From: JBOGED01 sp050743625 | Lineage (GTDB): Bacteria; Actinomycetota; Nitriliruptoria; Euzebyales; Egibacteraceae | Direction: 5' to 3' | Assembly: GCA_050743625.1 (NCBI GenBank) | Contig: JBOGED010000069.1 | Coordinates: 1-7,014, forward strand | DNA: 7,014 nucleotides | In this document: positions 1-5,670 of the stretch, in pieces | Numbering within the stretch: the first letter of the stretch is position 1 | Layout: each line of letters opens with the position of its first letter | The notes under the pieces: generated by a model | What the model saw: the letters and a program-made list of their open reading frames with translations, nothing else | Databases searched by the model: none | What the model was told of the DNA's origin: nothing | Translations under genes and position numbers: made by a program

Positions 1-12
1 GCGGTATACCGC
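1..12. promoter_or_regulatory. Perfect 12-bp palindrome at window edge
   Basis: GCGGTATACCGC is identical to its own reverse complement. It lies 16 bases beyond the stop codon of the TetR-family gene, at the very start of the window, so whatever lies to its left is unseen. A palindrome of this size could be an operator for a dimeric regulator of a gene outside the window. It could also be chance. No function can be assigned. Confidence 0.3.
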
Positions 13-28
13 GCGGATCCTCCACACA

Positions 29-805
29 TCACCTCCGCCGCTCGATGAACGCCTCGATGCCGTCGAGGACGCGTTGGAGGCCGAACTCGAACGCGTCGAG
101 CGCGTAGTGCAGGTTGTAGTTCGCGCCGTCCTCGGGCCCGTCGAACGCGCCCGTCGCCTGGACGCTGACCGCGGTCGGGTAGCGGCTGGCATCGAAGTAA
201 CGCTCCAACAGTGGGCCGCGGGCGGCCCACCACTCGTCGTCGGCGATGCCGGTCCGCGTCGCCGCGTCCGCCGCCTCGATCGCGTTCTGGGCGGCGCCCC
301 GGACGTACCCGTAGACGAGGCCGACCGCGGAGACCATCTCGCTCCCAGTGAGGCCGAGCCCGTCGATCGCCCGGAGGGTGGAGTCGTACAGTCCTAGCTC
401 GTTGGGTCCAAGAAGTGCCCGGGTTCCAGAGATCTGCAACGTCCATGGGTGGCGGTGGTAGAGCGCCCAGTAGTCTCGCATGCGCTGCTCCAACCTGGCG
501 CGCCAGCCCTGGTCTGGGCTGTCGGCTTCGGCGATCTCGCCTAGGACCATGTCCAGCATCACGTCGAGGAGCTCGGCCTTGCCCGGCACGTAGGTGTACA
601 GCGACATCGTGCCGACCCCGAGCTGCTCGGCCACCCTGCGCATGGACAGCCCCGTGAGGCCCTCGGCGTCCGCGATCTCGATCGCGGCGCGCCCGATCTG
701 CTCGACGTCGAGACCCGGCTTCGGCCCACGCGTGTGGCTCTTCCGTGTTCCCCAGAGCAGCTCCATGCTGCGCGCCGGGTCACCACGTCCGCTGTACTCG
801 GTCAT
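29..805 (-). CDS. TetR family transcriptional regulator (TetR_C_1 type)
   Basis: Probable ligand-responsive repressor of 258 aa. After a basic tail, the N-terminal DNA-binding domain runs over about residues 30-80; the helix-turn-helix is seen in SMRRVAEQLGVGTMSLYTYV (54-73), followed by the usual GKAELLDVML helix. The remaining ~170 residues look like the C-terminal ligand and dimerisation domain of the tetracycline-repressor class (pfam TetR_C family 1), with the typical YRHPW-like segment (YHRHPWTLQISGTRALLGPN) near residues 116-135. The ATG at 805 has a GGAG 9 bases upstream (815-818). It is divergent from the ABC exporter at 877, with a promoter-overlapping inverted repeat between them. 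By family practice it would repress the exporter, and probably itself, and be released by the exported drug. The effector is unknown. Confidence 0.93.
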   Translation of the reverse strand: MTEYSGRGDPARSMELLWGTRKSHTRGPKPGLDVEQIGRAAIEIADAEGLTGLSMRRVAEQLGVGTMSLYTYVPGKAELLDVMLDMVLGEIAEADSPDQGWRARLEQRMRDYWALYHRHPWTLQISGTRALLGPNELGLYDSTLRAIDGLGLTGSEMVSAVGLVYGYVRGAAQNAIEAADAATRTGIADDEWWAARGPLLERYFDASRYPTAVSVQATGAFDGPEDGANYNLHYALDAFEFGLQRVLDGIEAFIERRR

Positions 806-808
806 TTT

Positions 809-837
809 TTGAAACTCCGTATGGTGTACGCTAGATT
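809..837 (+). promoter_or_regulatory. Predicted promoter of the ABC exporter operon
   Basis: TTGAAA (809-814, five of six to the -35 consensus) and TAGATT (832-837, four of six to the -10 consensus including the conserved TA...T) are separated by exactly 17 bases. Transcription would begin near 843-845, leaving a short leader before the ATG at 877. This is an inference from motif and spacing only. Confidence 0.55.
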
Positions 838-855
838 GATCTTCGTACAGCGTAT
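819..855. promoter_or_regulatory. Inverted-repeat candidate operator for the TetR regulator
   Basis: Half-sites GTATGGTGTACG (819-830) and CGTACAGCGTAT (844-855) are inverted repeats matching at 9 of 12 positions, with an exact TGTACG/CGTACA core and a 13-base spacer. The repeat covers the spacer, -10 box and start region of the predicted exporter promoter and lies upstream of the divergent regulator, where a TetR-family dimer usually binds. The 13-base spacer is on the long side, so two dimers or a different boundary is possible. Confidence 0.5.
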
Positions 856-876
856 CGAGATCAAGCGGGGTGGCTC

Positions 877-1860
877 ATGGGGATAGGAAGCTTCGCGGTC
901 GTCGCCGAAGGGCTGTGCAAGCGGTTCGGCGAGACTAGAGCGCTCGACGGGTTTGACATTGCCGTGCCCGCCGGCAGGGTATGCGGGCTGCTCGGGCCCA
1001 ACGGTGCTGGCAAGACCACGGCCGTGCGGATCCTGACCACCTTGCTACGGCTCGATGGCGGGCGCGCCGAGGTCGCGGGGTTCGACGTCGCCCGGCAGCC
1101 CGCGCAGGTACGCGGGCGGATCGGGTTGCTTGGGCAGCAGGCGGCGGTGGACGAGGTCCTCAGCGGCCAGCAGAACCTGGTGATGTTCGGGCGGCTGTTT
1201 CACCTCAGGCGGGTGGTGGCCCGGCGCCGGGCGGGCGAGCTGCTCGAGCAGTTCGGGCTGAGCGACGCGGCCGACAAACCGGTCAAACAGTACTCCGGCG
1301 GGATGCGCCGCCGGCTGGACCTGGCGGCGAGCCTGATCTTGGCGCCGCGGGTCCTGTTCTTGGACGAGCCGACCACCGGGCTCGACCCGCGCGGCCGCAA
1401 CGAGGTGTGGGAGGCCGTCCGCTCGCTCGTCGCGGGGGGTACCACGGTGCTGCTGACCACGCAGTACCTCGACGAGGCCGACCAGCTCGCCGACGAGATC
1501 TGCGTGATCGACGCCGGGCGCGTCATCGCGGACGGCACCCCGGACCAGCTGAAAGCCAGGATCGGAGGGGACCGGATCGACGTGGTGCTGCACAGCCTGG
1601 GCGACCTGGCATCGGCCGCCGCCGTCGTCGGCCGCGTGGCCGGCGCGGATGCCGAGGTCGAGCCGGACGCGCGCCGGGTCAGCGCGCCAGTCCGGGACCG
1701 GATGGCGGCGTTGAGCGAGGTGGTGCGGGCGCTGGACTCCGCTGATCTGGTGGTCGAGGACGTCGCGTTGCGCCGGCCCACCTTGGACGAGGTGTTCCTC
1801 CACCTCACCGGGCATACCGGGCGCCACGCCGAGAAGGCGGGAGAGGAGGCGCCGGTATGA
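877..1860 (+). CDS. Drug-efflux ABC transporter ATP-binding protein (DrrA-like)
   Basis: Cytoplasmic ATPase subunit (327 aa) that would power efflux through the permease encoded next. All nucleotide-binding motifs are visible: Walker A GPNGAGKTT (40-48), Q-loop near LLGQQAAVDE (84-93), signature SGGMRRRLDLA (140-150), Walker B VLFLDEPTTGLD (159-170, catalytic Glu164). The switch position has Gln instead of His (TTQYLDEAD, 194-202), as is usual in the DrrA daunorubicin/doxorubicin-resistance group. The C-terminal extension ends in PTLDEVFLHLTG (301-312), matching the LDEVF motif of that group. The start at ATG 877 is preceded by a G-rich stretch (AGCGGGG). The stop overlaps the permease start by ATGA, implying translational coupling. 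The substrate cannot be told from sequence; anthracycline or other hydrophobic-drug export is a family-based guess. Confidence 0.95.
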   Translation: MGIGSFAVVAEGLCKRFGETRALDGFDIAVPAGRVCGLLGPNGAGKTTAVRILTTLLRLDGGRAEVAGFDVARQPAQVRGRIGLLGQQAAVDEVLSGQQNLVMFGRLFHLRRVVARRRAGELLEQFGLSDAADKPVKQYSGGMRRRLDLAASLILAPRVLFLDEPTTGLDPRGRNEVWEAVRSLVAGGTTVLLTTQYLDEADQLADEICVIDAGRVIADGTPDQLKARIGGDRIDVVLHSLGDLASAAAVVGRVAGADAEVEPDARRVSAPVRDRMAALSEVVRALDSADLVVEDVALRRPTLDEVFLHLTGHTGRHAEKAGEEAPV

Positions 1861-2684
1861 CCATCATCACGCCGACGATGCCGCGAACGCTGTGGGAGCG
1901 GTTGCGCTGGGCCGCCGTCGATGCGTGGACGATCACGCAGCGGGACGTGGCGCACTGGGTGCGCGAACCGATCGGCGTCGCCTTCACCCTGCTGTTCCCC
2001 ATCATGATGGTCCTGATGTTCGGCTACCTGTTCGGCGGCGCGATGTCGGTGCCGGGCGGCGGCGACTACCGGGAGTTCCTCCTGCCGGGCATGCTCGCGA
2101 TGACCATGGCGTTCGGCGTCGAGGAGACCATGGTCGCCGTCAGCACCGACGCGGCCAAGGGGGTGACGGATCGCTTCCGCTCGATGCCGATGGCCCCGTC
2201 CGCGGTGGTCGTCGGGCGCAGCGCCGCGGACATGCTCTACTCCGCGCTCAGCCTGCTGGCGTTGATCGGCTGCGGGCTGCTGATCGGTTGGCAGTGGCGC
2301 AACGGCGTCGGCGCGGCGATGACCGCGGTGGCGCTGCTGCTGCTCCTGCGGTTCGCAATGCTCTGGATCGGCATCTACCTGGGGTTGATCGTCCGTGGTC
2401 CCAACACCATCGCGGTGGTGCAGACCTTGGTCTGGCCCCTCGCCTTCCTGTCCAACGCGTTCGTCGCGCCCGAGACCATGCCGGGCTGGCTCGGCACGGT
2501 CACCGAGTGGAACCCACTGTCCGCCACGGTCTCCGCGACCCGCGACCTGTTCGGCAATCCGGCCTCAGTCGGCACCTCGTGGGTCGCGCAGAACGCCCTC
2601 CTGATGGCCATCGTCTGGCCACTGCTGATCGTCGCGATCTTCTTCCCACTCTCCGTACGCCGTTACCAGCGCCTCAGCCGCTGA
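1857..2684 (+). CDS. ABC transporter permease (ABC-2 type, DrrB-like)
   Basis: Integral membrane partner of the preceding ATPase, 275 aa. About six membrane segments can be picked out: roughly 40-61, 74-95, 122-145, 151-175, 180-204 and 246-266. The cytoplasmic stretch KGVTDRFRSMPMAPSAVVVGRS (101-122) is the conserved coupling region of ABC-2 exporters of this type, and WNPLSATV (218-225) is the hallmark before the last helix. It ends in RRYQRLSR. Its ATG overlaps the ATPase stop (ATGA at 1857-1860). The last 114 bases (2571-2684) have a diverged second copy at 4433-4546. Pumps of this kind act as a dimer of ATPase plus permease in the cell membrane. Confidence 0.94.
   Translation: MTIITPTMPRTLWERLRWAAVDAWTITQRDVAHWVREPIGVAFTLLFPIMMVLMFGYLFGGAMSVPGGGDYREFLLPGMLAMTMAFGVEETMVAVSTDAAKGVTDRFRSMPMAPSAVVVGRSAADMLYSALSLLALIGCGLLIGWQWRNGVGAAMTAVALLLLLRFAMLWIGIYLGLIVRGPNTIAVVQTLVWPLAFLSNAFVAPETMPGWLGTVTEWNPLSATVSATRDLFGNPASVGTSWVAQNALLMAIVWPLLIVAIFFPLSVRRYQRLSR
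2571..2684 (+). repeat. Direct repeat copy 1: 3' end of the permease gene
   Basis: This segment aligns without gaps to 4433-4546. By hand I count 19 differences in 114 bases, most of them at third codon positions, and 30 of 37 identical residues. The two copies are in the same orientation and bracket the small hypothetical gene, riboflavin synthase and the retropepsin region. Confidence 0.75.
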
Positions 2685-2690
2685 GCCGTC

Positions 2691-2891
2691 TCACGACATC
2701 CGCCTGCCGCTCACCTCGATCCCGACGTCGAGCAGCTGTGTTGCCGCGTCGGCGAGGAACAGCGCGGCGTCGTGCGCCTCCTGCAGCTCGGCCTGCTGCG
2801 CAAGAGCGAGCAGGCGGTCGGCCAGCTGCTGGATGCCCTCTCCCGCCACGCCCTTGTAGTACCTGTCCGGGTCGATCGAGTTCGTCTCCAT
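2691..2891 (-). CDS. Small helical hypothetical protein
   Basis: A 66-residue product is predicted if translation starts at the ATG at 2891; an ATG two codons earlier (2897) is also possible. A purine-rich GGGGAAGG lies just upstream, 8 or so bases before ATG 2891, which is why I prefer this start to longer ones reaching 2978. The protein has a polar N-terminus (METNSIDPDRYYKGVAGEGI) and then alanine-, leucine- and glutamine-rich stretches that should form amphipathic helices (about residues 18-57). No signal peptide, membrane segment or metal-binding motif is seen. It ends 6 bases from the permease stop (convergent) and is divergent from riboflavin synthase. I do not recognise the family. 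Coding potential is fair because the composition is protein-like and the start site is good. Confidence 0.6.
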   Translation of the reverse strand: METNSIDPDRYYKGVAGEGIQQLADRLLALAQQAELQEAHDAALFLADAATQLLDVGIEVSGRRMS

Positions 2892-2995
2892 GCGCATGTC
2901 CTTCCCCGAGCCCTCAGGCGCAACCGTGGATGGCATCATGACCGCATCTGAACGGCGGTGGTGACGCGACGAGCGCACGAACGAAAGTGAGCGGC

Positions 2996-3619
2996 ATGTT
3001 CACCGGCATCGTGGAAGAGATGGGAACGGTCCTCGGCGTTGAGCACCACGGGGATAGCGCCAGGCTGGCCATGGAGTGCTCGCTCGTGGTCGAGCAGGCT
3101 GCGGTCGGTGACTCGATCAGCGTGAACGGGTGCTGCGTCACCGTGACCACGGTGCCTTCCGGGGGCGGGTTCACGGCGGACCTGATGGGCGAGACCCTCG
3201 ACCGCACGGCGTTGGGAGCGCTGCGACCGGGTGACCGCGCGAACCTCGAGCGGTCGTTGCGCGCCGACGGCCGGTTGGGAGGCCACCTGGTCCAGGGCCA
3301 CGTCGACGGCGTCGGCGAGGTCCTCGACGTCCAGCCGAAGCGGGACTGGACGGTGATGACGTTCTCCTTGCCGCCCTCACTGGCTCGCTACGTCGTCGAG
3401 AAGGGCTCGATCGCCATCGACGGCGCCTCGCTCACAGTGATGGCGGTCGACGGCGCCTCTGGACGGCCTACCTTCACCGTCGGCCTGATCCCCCACACGC
3501 TCGCGGTCACCGTCTTCGGCACCCGCACCGTCGGTGACCGCGTCAACCTTGAAGTGGACATCGTCGCCAAGTACGTCGAGCGTCTCCTCGCGGGTGGGGC
3601 GCCGTCGCCTTACCGGTAG
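2996..3619 (+). CDS. ribE: Riboflavin synthase (alpha chain)
   Basis: Catalyses the last step of riboflavin synthesis: dismutation of two 6,7-dimethyl-8-ribityllumazine molecules to riboflavin and a pyrimidinedione, in the cytosol as a trimer. With start ATG 2996 the protein is 207 aa and begins with the family's invariant MFTGIVEE; a GTG at 2987 would only add MSG. Two homologous lumazine-binding barrels are visible: N-domain about 1-97, with SVNGCCVTV (42-50) and FTADLMGETL (59-68), and C-domain about 98-195, with GHVDGVG (101-107), AIDGASLTV (140-148) and LIPHTL (164-169). Cys47, His102 and Ser145 fall where the E. coli enzyme has Cys48, His102 and Ser146. Length is normal. No other rib genes and no FMN riboswitch are seen nearby, so this is an isolated copy, possibly extra to a main rib operon elsewhere. 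Confidence 0.96.
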   Translation: MFTGIVEEMGTVLGVEHHGDSARLAMECSLVVEQAAVGDSISVNGCCVTVTTVPSGGGFTADLMGETLDRTALGALRPGDRANLERSLRADGRLGGHLVQGHVDGVGEVLDVQPKRDWTVMTFSLPPSLARYVVEKGSIAIDGASLTVMAVDGASGRPTFTVGLIPHTLAVTVFGTRTVGDRVNLEVDIVAKYVERLLAGGAPSPYR

Positions 3620-3626
3620 CTCGCAA

Positions 3627-3657
3627 GAGCCGCCAGCGTCACGCCGGTGGTAGGCTC
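3627..3657 (+). terminator. Possible hairpin terminator after riboflavin synthase
   Basis: Eight bases after the riboflavin synthase stop, GAGCC (3627-3631) can pair with GGCTC (3653-3657); CCA/TGG extends the stem and GCG-TCA-CGC forms an inner hairpin. There is no run of T after it, which is common for actinobacterial terminators but makes the call weak. Confidence 0.3.
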
Positions 3658-3743
3658 CCGTAAGTACGCTCGCTGGTATCGATCTGAACCGATCCAAGAG
3701 CAGCACGTCGTGACCGCCGGACGGCGGTACTCCTTCCAAGCAT

Positions 3744-4073
3744 GTGCTCGCGGAGGTGACTGGGCTGGATCGGGCAGATTTCAGCACGCACCAGGCGCGG
3801 TCGATCCTGCGGCGGCTCAGTTTCGGCGTTCACCGCCCCCGGCCAATCGCCGACCTTCCCGCTGGTAGGCCGGGACCGCATGGTGGGGCCGAGGCGGCAG
3901 CCCTTCACCCCTACCAGGGACGGTGGATCGCCCAGGACGGGCTTGAGGTGCTGTTCGACGCCGGCTCACCTAAGGCGGTGCTGCGCTGGCTGCGGCGGCA
4001 CGGGTTGCGAGCGCGGGTATGGCGTGTCCCCGGCGCTCCCGCGGAGGTTGGCTCGAGCATGTCGACTCCGTGA
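3744..4073 (+). CDS. Small hypothetical protein, DUF5678-like C-terminal part
   Basis: The open frame from GTG 3744 gives 109 aa made of two unlike parts. Residues ~50-105 (HPYQGRWIAQDGLEVLFDAG and the following WLRRHGLRARVWRVP) look like the small DUF5678-type proteins encoded just before retropepsin-like genes in actinomycetes. Residues 1-40 (LDRADFSTHQARSILRRLSF) faintly resemble the winged-helix end (H/R-M-TYDLRRLRLHGLI style) of an unrelated protein family, so the frame may join a relic to the small gene. No convincing start with a ribosome site lies close to the DUF5678-like part, suggesting its 5' end was lost. It ends with ATG-TCG-ACT-CCG-TGA, which overlaps what was probably the start of the next gene. 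I recognise the C-terminal part only by general similarity. Confidence 0.45.
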   Translation: MLAEVTGLDRADFSTHQARSILRRLSFGVHRPRPIADLPAGRPGPHGGAEAAALHPYQGRWIAQDGLEVLFDAGSPKAVLRWLRRHGLRARVWRVPGAPAEVGSSMSTP

Positions 4074-4425
4074 TCGTCCCCTACACAGCGCTGCCCTCGT
4101 GGCTGACGTGGATGACGTCTTGGTTCCTTGTCTTGTGGACAGTGGGGCGCTCCATACGTTGCTCCCTCGCTGGGTGGCCGAGGCCAGCGGCATCGACGTC
4201 GCCGACACCGAGACCCGCGCCCTCGCCGTGGCGGCCACCGGCGCCAAGGCGGCGTTCGTCTCCACTCGCCTCACCGCGGCGGGACACGCTTGGGAGGCTG
4301 AGGTCGGCTTCTGCCATCCCTGGCCGTACGCGTGGGGCCTGCTCGGTCAGCTCTCCTTCTTCCGTTTCTTCACCGTCACCTTCCGCGCCGCCGACTTCTC
4401 CTTCGAGCTCGTCCCAGTGGAGTAG
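4059..4425 (+). pseudogene. Retropepsin-like aspartic protease, frameshifted 5' end
   Basis: The main frame from about 4096 to 4425 encodes VPCLVDSGALHTLLPRW, a retroviral-type aspartic protease active site (DSGA), and later WGLLGQLSFFRFFTVTFR, whose hydrophobic-Gly segment matches the second conserved part of the retropepsin fold. Such proteins act as dimers. The 5' end is broken: the best start, ATG 4059 with GGAGG at 4043-4047, reads MSTP then stops; the sequence VIVPYTALP that should follow lies one frame away (4070-4096), and the protease body lies another frame away. Two one-base losses would explain this. A shorter intact reading from GTG 4099 (108 aa) keeps the active site but has no evident ribosome site, so expression is uncertain. 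The stop at 4423-4425 abuts the permease relic. Confidence 0.6.
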
Positions 4426-4429
4426 CGCC

Positions 4430-4546
4430 TTCGGCGACTCATGGATCGCGCAGAACACCCCGCTGATGGCGATCGTGTGGCCGCTGCTGATCTTCGCGAT
4501 CTTCTTCCCCCTGGGCCTACGGCGCTACCAGCGGCTCAGCCGCTGA
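4430..4546 (+). pseudogene. 3' remnant of a second DrrB-like ABC permease gene
   Basis: The frame FGDSWIAQNTPLMAIVWPLL and onward to RRYQRLSR-stop is the last helix and tail of an ABC-2 permease, 30 of 37 residues identical to residues 239-275 of the intact permease (1857-2684). Nothing of the other ~240 residues is present upstream; the reading runs straight into the retropepsin gene, whose stop is 5 bases before. Codon-level divergence is largely synonymous, so this copy evolved as a working gene before it was cut. It is the end of a paralogous exporter operon now lost or displaced. Confidence 0.8.
4529..4545. terminator. Palindromic hairpin between convergent units
   Basis: CAGCGGCT-C-AGCCGCTG has perfect 8-base arms around one central base and lies across the end of the permease relic, 10 bases from the darG stop. 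It could form a bidirectional transcription-stopping hairpin for darTG and the rightward genes, but it is also simply the coding sequence for QRLSR and has no T-tract. Confidence 0.3.
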
Positions 4547-4554
4547 TGGTGCCG

Positions 4555-5670
4555 CTACGCGAGGGTGATGGGGTCGTCGTCGAATGGGGGGAGGTCGGGG
4601 CTTGGAGTGACATCAAGCCAACCGATGGCGGCGAGGTCGCGGATCGCAAGGACAATATCCAATTCGACCAAAGGCGGTCGACGGTGTTGCTTCCACGCCA
4701 TCACCTTGCCCAGCACCTCCCGCTCGGTCGGGCGCCGGGCAAGCCGAGCGGCCAGCGCGCCCGCGGCAAAATGGACAGTGGCGGCGATCTCGCTGCGCTT
4801 TGTGTCCAGGCGCACCAGTAGATCGGCTACGTGATCGATGGCTCGCTCATGAAGACTGATGATGTCGGCGTAGCGGGCGCTCGCGTCGTCGAAGGTCGGA
4901 CCTGGCTGCACCGCGTGCATGCGGCCGCTGTGGACCTCGACCAAAACCCCATTGTTGACTAACCCGCTCACTATGGGGTCCAGGTCGGGAGTGAACGGCC
5001 CGTAGTTACGCTCCGTGAATTCTAAACCGGTGGGCACGCCGACAGCGGTAGCGAAGTAGGCCAACTTTTGCAGGCGGATGCGACCGACCGGCCACGCATG
5101 CCGCGCCTCGTGGACGCGACGAACCATCTCAGCCAAGACCAACGCGCTTGCAGCCAGCCGGCCATCAGCGCAGGCCGTTCGCGGCCCGGCGGCCAGAAAC
5201 TCGACGCTCGCCTGCTGGTCGGGAACGTCGAAGGGCGCGTAGAGCGTCACGGGGATCGGCAGGCGGGCAAGGTGGCGGTAGAGCGTAGGCCCAACCGCCG
5301 ACCAGTCCAATCCACCGTTCCCGGCTCCGAGCGGAGGAACCGCAAGCGAGGTCACGCTCCACGGTTCAATGTGTTCGGCAAGGTAGACCAAGCCGCGTTC
5401 GATGTCTGCCAACCTCGACACCGACCGCCAGTGCTCCTTGGTCGGAAAATTCACGATTGACGGGCCATCCGGGTTGCGCCATAGATAGGGCTCGCCCAGC
5501 TTCACCTGACCTGCGGCACAGCGTCGTTGGTAATCGGCGAACATCGCGGGGAAACGTCGCTTGAACTGCAACGCGACACCCTTACCCATCACGCCCACGG
5601 TGTTGATCGTGTTGACCAACGTCTGCGCGCCGGATGTGAACAGATCGCCCTTGCGCACTCGAGCGATCAT
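4555..5670 (-). CDS. darG: DarG macrodomain antitoxin (DNA ADP-ribosyl glycohydrolase)
   Basis: Antitoxin of the DarTG system, 371 aa. The N-terminal macrodomain (about 1-155) removes ADP-ribose that DarT adds to thymidine in DNA. Visible motifs: KGDLF (7-11), LVNTINTVGVMGKGVALQFK (18-37), SIVNFPTKEHWR (71-82) with Lys78 at the position of the catalytic lysine of Thermus DarG (Lys80), and PPLGAGNGGLDW (112-123). After a linker, residues ~172-358 form a mainly helical C-terminal domain with RIRLQKLAYFATAVG (197-211) and FTERNYGPFTPDLD (218-231); in characterised systems this part binds and blocks DarT, and its pattern recalls Panacea/SocA-type (DUF4065-like) domains. ATG 5670 is preceded by GGAG about 7 bases upstream and overlaps the darT stop (ATGA), so the two are co-translated. 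Third positions are less GC-rich than in the left-hand genes, in keeping with transfer. Confidence 0.95.
   Translation of the reverse strand: MIARVRKGDLFTSGAQTLVNTINTVGVMGKGVALQFKRRFPAMFADYQRRCAAGQVKLGEPYLWRNPDGPSIVNFPTKEHWRSVSRLADIERGLVYLAEHIEPWSVTSLAVPPLGAGNGGLDWSAVGPTLYRHLARLPIPVTLYAPFDVPDQQASVEFLAAGPRTACADGRLAASALVLAEMVRRVHEARHAWPVGRIRLQKLAYFATAVGVPTGLEFTERNYGPFTPDLDPIVSGLVNNGVLVEVHSGRMHAVQPGPTFDDASARYADIISLHERAIDHVADLLVRLDTKRSEIAATVHFAAGALAARLARRPTEREVLGKVMAWKQHRRPPLVELDIVLAIRDLAAIGWLDVTPSPDLPPFDDDPITLA

Noticed and set aside
1045..1827. Long minus-strand frame antisense to the ABC ATPase
   Set aside because: Long antisense frames are expected in GC-rich genes; the plus strand has every ABC ATPase motif.
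2892..2995. FMN riboswitch before riboflavin synthase
   Set aside because: Only about 100 bases separate the divergent genes and I see none of the conserved RFN-element segments.
3880..4095. Upstream part of the long frame that contains the retropepsin body
   Set aside because: The translation before 4096 is cysteine- and arginine-rich and overlaps the DUF5678-like protein in another frame; it is a shadow, and only the part after about 4096 is protease-like.
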